This document shows, in pieces, positions 1 to 6,217 of a stretch of DNA of 9,022 nt. Location: positions 1 through 9,022 of the forward strand of contig JADZBJ010000247.1 of assembly GCA_020852155.1 (NCBI GenBank), in the 5' to 3' direction. Within the stretch, counting starts at the first letter, position 1. The number at the start of each line of letters is the position of its first letter. The notes beneath the pieces are model-generated. The model saw nothing but the letters and a program-made list of their open reading frames with translations. It was not told the DNA's origin and ran no database searches. The DNA comes from Saprospiraceae bacterium. GTDB lineage: Bacteria > Bacteroidota > Bacteroidia > Chitinophagales > Saprospiraceae. Both the position numbers and the translations under genes were made by a program.

Positions 1-1431
1 AATGTCTATTTTCGGAATACCCGCCGGCATAGGAGGAATGCCGCGCAGGATGAACTCGCCCAGTTGGCGGTTATGCGCCACCAGATCGCGTTCGCCTTGA
101 TAGACGCTCACTTTGAGGTTTTTCTGTCCGTCAACGCTGGTCGTGTACTGGCGACCGGCGCGGGTGGGTATTTTGGAGTTGCGCGGAATGATGACATCCA
201 TCAAGCCGCCGACGGTTTCGATACCTAATGATAAAGGTGTGACATCGAGCAACAGGACATCTTGTTGGTTGCCGGCCAACACGTCGGCTTGAATGGCCGC
301 GCCCAGGGCAACGACTTCGTCGGGGTTGAGTTGGTCGTACACTGGCCGACCGAATAATGCACTGACGGCCTTTTTCACCAGGGGTACGCGTGTAGAGCCG
401 CCGACCATGACGACTTTCTCAATATCGGCGGGCGTCAGTCCGGCATCTGTCAGGGCGCGCTGGCAACAATCGAGGGTGCGTTGCACCAAGGGCTGAATCA
501 GTGTTTCAAACTGGTCGCGCGTGATGTGTAGCGATGAACCATTCCACGAAGTCTCAAAATGATCGCTTTCAGACAAGGCTTTTTTCGCAGATTCAGCCGT
601 CAGGCGCAGTTCCTGTGTCAGGGCGGCATTCGACTGCAACCAGTCGGTGGTCAGGCCGTTTTGTTGCATCCAGTATTCCATGATGGCCCGGTCGAGGTCG
701 TCGCCGCCGAGGTAGGTATCGCCGTTGGTGGATAGCACTTCGTAAACGCCGCTTTCGATGCGCAGGATTGAAACGTCGAAAGTACCGCCGCCGAGGTCGT
801 ACACTGCAATGGCGCCGCTTTGAGTGGCCGTTGCGCTTTCAGGGTCATAGGCCAGCGAAGCCGCGGTCGGTTCGTTGATGATGCGCAGCACATCCAGCCC
901 GGCGAGTTTGCCGGCGTCGCGGGTGGCCTGGCGCTGGTTGTCGTTGAAATAGGCCGGGACAGTGATGACGGCTTTGGTTACGCTGGCGTTCAGTTCGGCT
1001 TCGACGCGGCTTTTCAGTTCGCGCAGGATGAGCGCGCTAAGTTCGACCGGCGTATAAAAGCGGTCTTTCACCCTGATTTTCACCAGTGCGTCCGGGTCGT
1101 CGTCAATGATCTGGTAGCCAAACCAGTTTTGGTGGTCGGCGATATCGCGGAAGGATTTGCCCATCAGCCTTTTTACCGAAAAAATCGTGTTAGCCGGGTC
1201 GGTTATCATGTGCTTTTTGGCCTCGTCGCCGATCAGCACAGATCCATCGGTGGCAAAGTGAATGACCGAAGGGACGAGCGTGTTTTTGCCGTCAGGCCCT
1301 TTGACGCATTGTGGTTGTCCGTCGCGCATGTAAGCGACCAGGCTATTGGTGGTGCCGAGGTCAATGCCCACGATGATGTCCTGAGGGCGTTCGAGCGAAC
1401 CGTCTTTGAGGTTAATGGATATAATTGCCAT
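1..1431 (-). CDS. hscA: HscA-like Hsp70 chaperone (Fe-S cluster assembly), C-terminus outside window
   Basis: This is an Hsp70-family ATPase read on the minus strand. It is open at the left edge, so only the N-terminal 477 codons are present. Visible motifs are the phosphate-1 loop GIDLGTTNS (residues 22-30), the phosphate-2 loop YDLGGGTFD (211-219), the adenosine loop MVGGSTR (342-348) and the interdomain linker DVLLLDVTPLSL (391-402). The start of the substrate-binding beta domain follows. I prefer HscA over DnaK because about 20 residues precede the ATPase core and because of the stretches AAIQADVLAGN and LRGIPPMPAG, which recall E. coli HscA. HscA normally works with HscB to release Fe-S clusters from IscU. 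About 140 residues (rest of the beta domain and the lid) should lie beyond position 1. The ATG at 1431 is chosen because a promoter lies about 50 bases upstream. No isc genes are visible here. DnaK remains the alternative. Confidence 0.88.
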   Translation of the reverse strand, partial: MAIISINLKDGSLERPQDIIVGIDLGTTNSLVAYMRDGQPQCVKGPDGKNTLVPSVIHFATDGSVLIGDEAKKHMITDPANTIFSVKRLMGKSFRDIADHQNWFGYQIIDDDPDALVKIRVKDRFYTPVELSALILRELKSRVEAELNASVTKAVITVPAYFNDNQRQATRDAGKLAGLDVLRIINEPTAASLAYDPESATATQSGAIAVYDLGGGTFDVSILRIESGVYEVLSTNGDTYLGGDDLDRAIMEYWMQQNGLTTDWLQSNAALTQELRLTAESAKKALSESDHFETSWNGSSLHITRDQFETLIQPLVQRTLDCCQRALTDAGLTPADIEKVVMVGGSTRVPLVKKAVSALFGRPVYDQLNPDEVVALGAAIQADVLAGNQQDVLLLDVTPLSLGIETVGGLMDVIIPRNSKIPTRAGRQYTTSVDGQKNLKVSVYQGERDLVAHNRQLGEFILRGIPPMPAGIPKIDI

Positions 1432-1482
1432 GTATAGATGTATAGGGAACGGGCCAAGTGCGAGGCCTTGTTTAATGGTCGG

Positions 1483-1512
1483 CAAAAGTAGCGCAGCCAA
1501 TGGTTTTCAAAA
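1483..1512 (-). promoter_or_regulatory. Predicted Bacteroidota-type promoter for hscA
   Basis: Read on the minus strand, TTTTG (1512-1508) is followed after 17 bases by TACTTTTG (1490-1483). This matches the known Bacteroidota sigma-A pattern of a TTTG/TTG -33 element and a TAnnTTTG -7 element. It would start transcription near 1476 and give a leader of about 45 bases before the hscA ATG at 1431. It is the only site in this window with both elements. Sequence match only; no transcript evidence. Confidence 0.55.
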
Positions 1513-1626
1513 CACCTTAATTAGAATAGAGTTGTCGGTATTCTCTCCGATGCATACGATTATTGTAAAATCGCAGCCTCCACCATGCTCGCGAGCAAAT
1601 TCATAGCAGGTACGAATTCTATTGAT

Positions 1627-1644
1627 ACAAATATTTACATTTGT
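1627..1644 (+). promoter_or_regulatory. Candidate arsR promoter -7 element inside an inverted-repeat operator
   Basis: The perfect inverted repeat ACAAAT - six bases - ATTTGT (1627-1632 and 1639-1644) overlaps TACATTTG (1636-1643), a match to the Bacteroidota -7 consensus TAnnTTTG. Transcription would start near 1650, leaving 20 to 45 bases before the two candidate ATGs of the ArsR-type gene. No TTG is seen at the expected -33 distance. ArsR-family repressors commonly bind AT-rich dyads over their own promoter, so autoregulation is a reasonable inference but unproven. Confidence 0.4.
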
Positions 1645-1693
1645 GCGTTGGCTGCAGACGCTAACCAGTATGTGGCAGCGACAATATCGGATT

Positions 1694-1999
1694 ATGGCCT
1701 CGAGTAATGAACTACCCTACACCTTTGCTTTTTTGGAAACTGCGACCGAAGTGTTGCGCGCTATAGCGCATCCGCATCGGTTGCTGATCGTGGAGATGCT
1801 CTATCAGCAAAAATCCATGAATGTCACTGAAATCTACGAGCGCCTGGGCATCGAACAGGCTGTGGCCAGCCACCACCTGCGTATTCTGAAAGATCGTGGC
1901 GTGGTGAATGTGCGCCGCGATGGCAAAAACAGCTACTATGCCTTGACCCATGATGCCTATTATGACATTTTGAATGTATTAAACCAGGTTGTGGAATAG
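1694..1999 (+). CDS. ArsR-type winged-helix transcriptional regulator, cysteine-free
   Basis: This 101-residue protein has the compact ArsR/SmtB architecture. The helix AIAHPHRLLIVEML (residues 23-36) is the family hallmark. A helix-turn-helix follows (about 44-66, with the recognition helix around QAVASHHLRILKDRG), then a beta wing (about 70-84, with VRRDGKNSYYAL) and a C-terminal dimerisation helix. It contains no cysteine, so the classic alpha-3 CxC metal site is absent, and the C-terminal helix shows no clear paired His/Asp site. It may therefore sense something other than a thiophilic metal. I chose ATG 1694 because it gives the usual family length; ATG 1670 would add eight residues. A TTG at 1622 also opens the frame but lies upstream of the candidate -7 element. 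A terminator follows, so it is probably monocistronic. Its target could be itself or the downstream transporter (inference). Confidence 0.85.
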   Translation: MASSNELPYTFAFLETATEVLRAIAHPHRLLIVEMLYQQKSMNVTEIYERLGIEQAVASHHLRILKDRGVVNVRRDGKNSYYALTHDAYYDILNVLNQVVE

Positions 2000-2000
2000 C

Positions 2001-2144
2001 ATTTGGAATATTATTTCCCCAAAACCCCTTTCTCTTGTCTTTTTCCAAATTTAATTGGGTCAATTTCCACCTGCGGAAATTGACCCAATTTTTTTTCCCC
2101 CATTCGGGCAAGAGCGACCAAACACAAGCATAATATTCCGAAAT
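2001..2144. repeat. Concentric interrupted inverted repeats around the terminator
   Basis: Three nested pairs share almost the same centre (about 2072). The outer arms are ATTTGGAATATTAT (2001-2014) and ATAATATTCCGAAAT (2130-2144), complementary with one bulged base. The middle arms are CTCTTG (2032-2037) and CAAGAG (2109-2114), extendable by three pairs including G-U. The inner pair is the 16-bp terminator stem. A further copy GAATATTAT occurs at 2169-2177. This could be a structured 3' UTR, protein-binding sites, or the remains of a small inverted-repeat element; no target duplication is visible. Confidence 0.5.
2053..2096 (+). terminator. Strong intrinsic terminator after the ArsR-type gene
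   Basis: A perfect 16-bp stem, AATTGGGTCAATTTCC (2053-2068) against GGAAATTGACCCAATT (2075-2090), closes a six-base loop and runs into a T tract to 2096. The T tract lies only on the plus-strand side, so it should end transcription coming from the regulator gene and insulate the downstream transporter. Confidence 0.9.
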
Positions 2145-2194
2145 CAAACACCAAAAAAACGCCATACAGAATATTATATAAGTTATTGACAAAA

Positions 2195-2248
2195 TTCAGG
2201 TTTTTAAAAATTTTTTTTCAGGTTTTTTAAAAAATTTTCTCCTGAAAA
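2195..2248. repeat. AT-rich 22-bp tandem repeat with inverted-repeat end
   Basis: Two near-identical copies begin at 2195 and 2217, each TTCAGG followed by T5-6, A5-6 and T4 or more. The second copy is also part of a dyad: TTTTCAGG (2215-2222) is complementary to CCTGAAAA (2241-2248). The phased A and T tracts suggest bent DNA. The repeat lies just upstream of the candidate transporter promoter, so it may be an activator or UP-like element, or a regulator site. Confidence 0.45.
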
Positions 2249-2273
2249 GAAACAACAAATATAGATACCTATA

Positions 2274-2281
2274 TACTTTTG
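2274..2281 (+). promoter_or_regulatory. Candidate -7 promoter element for the MHS transporter
   Basis: TACTTTTG matches the Bacteroidota -7 consensus TAnnTTTG and is identical to the -7 element proposed for hscA. Transcription would begin near 2288, about 60 bases before the transporter ATG. No TTG is found at the expected -33 distance, so it may depend on an activator or be a chance match. Confidence 0.4.
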
Positions 2282-2348
2282 TTCGAGCAAGTCACAATGA
2301 CGACGCAAACGAATTTCACATCATTTTTAAACATTTACCAACACACTT

Positions 2349-3899
2349 ATGGAGAATTCATCTACAAGCGAAATTCTGGAATCCAGAAGTTTGATGAAGG
2401 TGATCATGGCCTCGTCGGTCGGTACGCTTATTGAGTGGTACGACTTTTATATTTACGGCGCCATGTCGGTCATTATCGCCAAACAATTCTTCCCGCAAGA
2501 CAATCCGACAGCAGCATTTATGGCGGCGTTGGCCACCTTTGCAGCCGGCTTTGTCGTGCGTCCTTTCGGCGCGCTGGTTTTTGGTCGCATTGGCGACATT
2601 ATTGGTCGCAAGTACACCTTTTTATTGACGCTGCTGCTCATGGGCGGCTCCACGTTTGCGATCGGTTTGATACCGGGATACGCGCAGATAGGTATATGGG
2701 CGCCGATATCCATTTTGGCCTTGCGTTTTATCCAGGGTTTGGCTTTGGGCGGCGAGTATGGCGGTGCGGCGACGTATGTAGCCGAGCACTCGCCTGCGCA
2801 CAAACGCGGTTATTACACAGCCTATATTCAAACGACAGCCACGCTGGGCTTCTTCCTGTCGTTGGGCGTCATTTTGTTAACACGCCGTTCGGTAGGCGTC
2901 GATGCTTTCAATGATTGGGGCTGGCGCGTACCGTTTATCGTTTCTATTTTCCTGATTGCAGTATCGGTGTACATCCGTATGCGCATGGCAGAATCGCCCT
3001 TGTTTGCGAAGATCAAGAAAGAAGGAAAAATCTCTACTAATCCGCTTAAAGAGTCATTCACGCACAAGGCCAACCTGAAAATGGTATTGCTGGCGCTGTT
3101 CGGTGCTGTTATGGGTCAGGGCGTTGTCTGGTACACGGGTCAGTTTTATGCGCAAACGTTCATCGAAAGAACGATGTCCATTGAGTTTGAGCAAGTTCGT
3201 TATATCCTTTGTATCGCCATTTTGCTGGTTACGCCGCTCTTCCTGGTGTTTGGTTCATGGTCTGACAAGATCGGCCGCAAGGCTATCATGATGGCGGGTA
3301 TGTTGTTGGCCATCCTGACTTACTTCCCGATTTACAAAGCCATGTACAAGCAGGCTGATCCGAAAGCGAAGACCATCGTTGCGGAAAAGAGCAGCACAGG
3401 TAGCGCTATCTCAGTCAATGCAGCAGGCGACTCGATCACAACGACCACAACGGTCAATGCCTTTACGGATGGTTCGACACTGAAAATCGTCAAGAAAGAA
3501 ACCAAACTGGCCGACCGCACCAAGCCTGCTCCGAAAGCAGAAACGACCAAAACCTTCTGGCTTTCTTCCAGCGGTTTCTGGATGATTACTTTCCTGATTT
3601 TCATACAGATTGTCTATGTTACGATGGTTTATGGCCCGATTGCGGCCTTCCTGGTAGAGTTGTTCCCGACGCGTATCCGCTACACGTCCATGTCGCTGCC
3701 TTACCACATTGGTAACGGTATCTTCGGTGGTCTGACGCCGTTTATCGCAACTCGTCTGTTCGACGCCAGCAAAACGACCGATAATCCGGGAGGCGACCCT
3801 TACATTGGTTTGTGGTATCCGATTCTGATTGCAGCCGTTTGCTTCGTGATTGGTATGTTCTATATGCCAAGCGAAATTGACGAAAACGTCAACGATTAG
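2349..3899 (+). CDS. MHS-family (metabolite:H+ symporter) MFS transporter with enlarged periplasmic loop
   Basis: This is a 516-residue inner-membrane transporter of the ProP/ShiA/KgtP-like MHS branch. It shows GTLIEWYDFYIYG (residues 25-37) at TM1, the MFS signature RPFGALVFGRIGDIIGRK (71-88) between TM2 and TM3, RFIQGLALGGEYGGA (126-140) in TM4, and the C-half copy GSWSDKIGRK (302-311) between TM8 and TM9. Substrates of this family are organic acids and osmolytes taken up with protons; the substrate here cannot be read from sequence. Family members are often near 430-450 residues. The extra length lies mostly in about 75 residues (roughly 330-405) between TM9 and TM10. These should face the periplasm and are hydrophilic, rich in Thr and Lys, with a run of five threonines. 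The ATG at 2349 lacks a Shine-Dalgarno, as is usual in Bacteroidota. A small two-TM protein is encoded 163 bases downstream and probably belongs to the same unit. Confidence 0.9.
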   Translation: MENSSTSEILESRSLMKVIMASSVGTLIEWYDFYIYGAMSVIIAKQFFPQDNPTAAFMAALATFAAGFVVRPFGALVFGRIGDIIGRKYTFLLTLLLMGGSTFAIGLIPGYAQIGIWAPISILALRFIQGLALGGEYGGAATYVAEHSPAHKRGYYTAYIQTTATLGFFLSLGVILLTRRSVGVDAFNDWGWRVPFIVSIFLIAVSVYIRMRMAESPLFAKIKKEGKISTNPLKESFTHKANLKMVLLALFGAVMGQGVVWYTGQFYAQTFIERTMSIEFEQVRYILCIAILLVTPLFLVFGSWSDKIGRKAIMMAGMLLAILTYFPIYKAMYKQADPKAKTIVAEKSSTGSAISVNAAGDSITTTTTVNAFTDGSTLKIVKKETKLADRTKPAPKAETTKTFWLSSSGFWMITFLIFIQIVYVTMVYGPIAAFLVELFPTRIRYTSMSLPYHIGNGIFGGLTPFIATRLFDASKTTDNPGGDPYIGLWYPILIAAVCFVIGMFYMPSEIDENVND

Positions 3900-3903
3900 G
3901 AAA

Positions 3904-3919
3904 TATGCGGCAGCGCATA
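3904..3919 (+). other. Short hairpin just after the transporter stop
   Basis: TATGCG and CGCATA form a perfect 6-bp stem around a GCAG loop, four bases after the stop codon. No T tract follows, so it is not a standard terminator. It may protect the 3' end of the transporter mRNA or be chance. Confidence 0.35.
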
Positions 3920-3975
3920 CGAAGGTAAAACATCAACAATTTCAACAATCATCGTAAAAACCCGGGTTCAAGACA

Positions 3976-4021
3976 AAAGGTAGAGGGTAAAAGATATCAA
4001 CACCTTTCACCCTCAGCCTTT
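3976..4021 (+). repeat. Imperfect inverted repeat between transporter and small membrane gene
   Basis: Three paired blocks form an interrupted stem around a 10-base loop: AAAGG with CCTTT, GAGGGT with ACCCTC, and AAAG with CTTT. The internal mismatches are TA against AG and A against C. It has no following T tract. It sits in the 163-base spacer and may be a dispersed intergenic repeat or an mRNA processing or stability element that sets the ratio of the two flanking gene products. Confidence 0.45.
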
Positions 4022-4062
4022 CGCCCTGCACCAGCGTTTTTACCACCATCATCAATTTAGAT

Positions 4063-4302
4063 ATGAATTCGATTAAACGTTTGGCTGGATTTATCTGGAT
4101 ATTTCTGGGTGTAGCAGCCATTTATATGCTGGTACACCGTGCCGGCCTCGAAATAGGCGAAGCCGTAGCCGGCAAACGCCCACTCGTGGACACCAAGATG
4201 TTCTGGTACATCATTGTTCCGATTTTCTCGCCGATTATGCTGGGCCTTTGCCTGTTTGGCTGGTACGCATGGAAAGGCGAATACGATAAAATAGAACGGT
4301 AG
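4063..4302 (+). CDS. Small two-helix membrane protein, putative partner of the MHS transporter
   Basis: This 79-residue protein has two predicted membrane helices (about residues 8-25 and 46-68). A 20-residue loop rich in charged residues separates them, and the tail KGEYDKIER is cytoplasmic. The positive N-terminus (residues 5-6, KR) suggests that both ends lie in the cytoplasm. From memory it resembles the small proteins of the DUF6814 type often found next to MHS transporters in Bacteroidota; I could not verify this. It follows the transporter on the same strand and is followed by a strong terminator, so the two probably form one transcription unit. A role as an accessory or stabilising subunit is inference. 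There is no recognisable catalytic motif. Confidence 0.75.
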   Translation: MNSIKRLAGFIWIFLGVAAIYMLVHRAGLEIGEAVAGKRPLVDTKMFWYIIVPIFSPIMLGLCLFGWYAWKGEYDKIER

Positions 4303-4341
4303 AAATACCGACATCGAATCCTGCTTCAGTTATTTCGTTTT

Positions 4342-4385
4342 CGGGCAGTCGGGCCTGTTGGTGAATTGCCTGGCTGCCCGTTTTT
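4342..4385 (+). terminator. Strong intrinsic terminator ending the transporter unit
   Basis: A 13-bp stem (4342-4354 with 4368-4380; outer part CGGGCAG/CTGCCCG, two G-U pairs inside) closes a 13-base loop and is followed immediately by TTTTT and more pyrimidines. It lies 39 bases after the small membrane gene. It argues that the porin is made from its own promoter, and that the in-frame TTG at 4366, inside the stem, is not the porin start. Confidence 0.88.
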
Positions 4386-4485
4386 CTCTAACATCTATTC
4401 AGGCGTTGTACACAGTCTGTCCGGAGGCATTGCGCCGTTTCGGCCGGGCGAAGTCATGCCTGTCACCACACTTTTTCAATTCAAT

Positions 4486-5940
4486 ATGAAGCACCGTTTT
4501 CTACTTTTATGGGCATTTGTTTGGGCTGCTATCTCTGCTATGGCACAGCCCACCACAACCACTCCGGCGCCTGCAACGCCACCACCTCCACCCAAACCGA
4601 CTGCTGACCACAGCTACAAGCCCTTGACGTTGAAACTCAACGACGACGGTTCGAAGTTCGTACGTTTTATCATCTGGCATCAAATGTGGGCCACTGCCAC
4701 ACAAAACAATCCTGACACACGCAACAATACAGGTCAATTGATTGATGGCTCTGACGGCTCTGAAGGCGCATGGAGCACTGACATTGCTGTACGCCGCTCT
4801 CGTTTCCTGGCTTATGCGCAAATTTCTCCGCGCGCCATGATCCTGACGCACTGGGGTATCAACAACCAGAGTTTCATCAATGGCGGCGCCAGTGCCGTTG
4901 GTTTTGCCGGTACAGCCGGGTCAGGCGCCAGTAACGGCGGCAAACGCCCGCAACTGTACATGCACGATTTGTGGACAGAGTATCAGGTTTTGAAAGACAA
5001 ATTGTACGTGGGTGCAGGCTTGCACTACTGGAATGGCGTTTCTCGCCTGACCAGCAACTCCACGCTGAATTTCATGACGCTCGACGCTCCGATCTTTAAC
5101 TGGACAAACATTGAAGCCACTGACCAGTTTGCACGCCAACTTGGTTTCTATGCAAAAGGTCAGTTAGGCCGCCTGGATTACCGCGTAGCCTTGAACAAGC
5201 CTTTCTCTTTCGGTACAGCACCAGCCGCAGTTACCAAAAATGGCGTAGCCGTGAATGTTCTGAACGAAAACTGGGCATCAGCCGGTTATGCCAACTGGAT
5301 GTTCTGGGACAAGGAAAGCAACAAACTGCCGTTCTATGTAGGTTCGTACCTCGGTTCAAAGAAAATTCTGAATGTTGGTGTGGGTTGGTATAACCACGGC
5401 GGCGCTTCGCTCTACAAAACAGCTGACGGCCGCGACTCAACCTATCAGGCACAACGCGCCATTGGCGCCGACGTTTTCATGGAAATGCCGATCAACAAAG
5501 CCAAAGGTTCAGCCCTTAGCGTTCTGGCGACTTACTACAACCTCGATTACGGCACCAATTACCTGCGTAACCTCGGTATCCTGAACCTGCATGGTACTGC
5601 TACAGGTACAACCAACAGCTTCGCTGGCGGCGGTAACGCGCAACCAACCATCGGTACAGGCAGCATTTTCTATGTACAGGCAGGCTACTTACTGCCAAAA
5701 CTGAGAAATGGTCAGGCATTCATGCCTTATGTGACGGTTACGAACAAAAACTTCGAACGCCTGGCAGATCCTTCTACACAATATGGCTTGGGTCTGAACT
5801 ACTTCATCACTGGCCACAATGCCGAGATTACGCTCGAATATCAAACGCGTCCGGTGTATAAATTGAATACCACGAACAACGCGATTGAACGTACAGAATA
5901 TCGCGGAGAACTCATCCTGCAAACGCATATCTTCATCTAG
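4486..5940 (+). CDS. Outer-membrane beta-barrel porin
   Basis: This 484-residue exported protein starts with a clear signal peptide: MKHR, a hydrophobic core, and likely cleavage after AMA (residues 18-20). A Thr/Pro-rich linker follows (about 22-40, including five consecutive prolines). The rest is typical of a beta barrel: alternating polar and aromatic strands such as FVRFIIWHQMW, KLYVGAGLHYW and AEITLEYQTRP, Gly/Asn-rich loops, and a last strand ending in an aromatic-containing hydrophobic tail (LILQTHIFI). It most resembles Bacteroidota porins related to the OprO/OprP phosphate-selective group, but substrate preference cannot be inferred. ATG 4486 is chosen because the signal peptide begins there; frame-extending starts at 4366 (inside the terminator) and 4456 would put about 40 and 10 residues in front of it. 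No TAnnTTTG promoter is evident between the terminator and the start. It could deliver substrate to the upstream MHS symporter (inference). Confidence 0.85.
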   Translation: MKHRFLLLWAFVWAAISAMAQPTTTTPAPATPPPPPKPTADHSYKPLTLKLNDDGSKFVRFIIWHQMWATATQNNPDTRNNTGQLIDGSDGSEGAWSTDIAVRRSRFLAYAQISPRAMILTHWGINNQSFINGGASAVGFAGTAGSGASNGGKRPQLYMHDLWTEYQVLKDKLYVGAGLHYWNGVSRLTSNSTLNFMTLDAPIFNWTNIEATDQFARQLGFYAKGQLGRLDYRVALNKPFSFGTAPAAVTKNGVAVNVLNENWASAGYANWMFWDKESNKLPFYVGSYLGSKKILNVGVGWYNHGGASLYKTADGRDSTYQAQRAIGADVFMEMPINKAKGSALSVLATYYNLDYGTNYLRNLGILNLHGTATGTTNSFAGGGNAQPTIGTGSIFYVQAGYLLPKLRNGQAFMPYVTVTNKNFERLADPSTQYGLGLNYFITGHNAEITLEYQTRPVYKLNTTNNAIERTEYRGELILQTHIFI

Positions 5941-5963
5941 TCTTTTGACTATACGGAACTGAT

Positions 5964-5997
5964 TCGACCCGAGTCCCGCGCGCGGGGCTCGGGTCGA
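5964..5997 (+). other. GC-rich hairpin after the porin gene
   Basis: TCGACCCGAG (5964-5973) pairs perfectly with CTCGGGTCGA (5988-5997), and the inner TCCCG...CGGGG continues the stem (first pair T-G) to a four-base loop. This gives about 15 pairs beginning 23 bases after the porin stop. No T tract follows directly. It could be a partial terminator or attenuator, or a 3' stabiliser of the porin mRNA, giving lower expression of the membrane protein and kinase downstream. Confidence 0.65.
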
Positions 5998-6016
5998 GCA
6001 GTGTAAGCCTTTTATC

Positions 6017-6211
6017 ATGCCCGAACGTCGCAGAAGCAAACTAATCATCACATTTGTTTTGTTTCTCTTACTCTTGAATTTTCCGATATTTTCCATCGTG
6101 GACAAGCAGGAAATACTGTTTGGGTTTCCAAAATTGTATTTCTATTTATTTTTTGTGTGGTTTTTGATGATTGCTGCCATTGCTTTTATTGTTTTGCGGC
6201 AGCAAAAATGA
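6017..6211 (+). CDS. Small two-helix membrane protein preceding the SLC5-kinase
   Basis: This 64-residue protein has a basic cytoplasmic N-terminus (residues 4-8, RRRSK) and two strong hydrophobic segments (about 9-28 and 40-60). A short periplasmic loop with GFPK lies between them and the tail RQQK is cytoplasmic. Its stop codon lies six bases before the start of the sensor kinase, so the two are almost certainly cotranscribed and translationally linked. The organisation recalls the small membrane proteins (DUF3311-like) encoded just before SSS-family permeases in other phyla; this is a resemblance in size, topology and context, not a verified homology. It may help assemble or modulate the SLC5 domain of the kinase. 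Confidence 0.75.
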   Translation: MPERRRSKLIITFVLFLLLLNFPIFSIVDKQEILFGFPKLYFYLFFVWFLMIAAIAFIVLRQQK

Positions 6212-6217
6212 ACTTGA

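Larger units (their letters stand above)
2000..2348. other. 349-base non-coding region between the regulator and the transporter
   Basis: No convincing gene is present. The left part holds an intrinsic terminator nested inside longer inverted repeats. The middle holds AT-rich tandem and inverted repeats with long A and T runs. The right part holds a -7-like element about 70 bases before the transporter ATG. A TTGACA hexamer occurs at 2186-2191 but lacks a partner. The sequence is far more AT-rich than the flanking genes. Confidence 0.7.

Noticed and set aside
820..1437. Long plus-strand open frame of 205 codons
   Set aside because: It lies antisense to the Hsp70 gene, whose minus-strand translation has all the family motifs; it is a shadow frame.
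1622..1693. N-terminal extension of the ArsR-type protein from TTG 1622
   Set aside because: It starts upstream of the candidate -7 element and adds 24 residues not typical of the family.
2001..2144. Complete mobile element with target duplication
   Set aside because: No transposase and no flanking direct duplication are visible, so it is listed only as an inverted repeat.
2186..2191. TTGACA as a classical sigma-70 -35 box
   Set aside because: No TATAAT-like partner lies 16-18 bases downstream, and Bacteroidota promoters use different elements.
1824..2192. Minus-strand open frame over the regulator and the intergenic region
   Set aside because: It overlaps the ArsR-type gene and reads through the terminator hairpin, with no recognisable protein features.
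2195..2238. Two tandem 22-bp repeats as a CRISPR array
   Set aside because: Only two adjacent copies without spacers, low complexity, and no cas genes.
4366..4485. Upstream extension of the porin from TTG 4366
   Set aside because: The TTG is inside the terminator stem, and the extension would place about 40 residues before a clear signal peptide that begins at ATG 4486.
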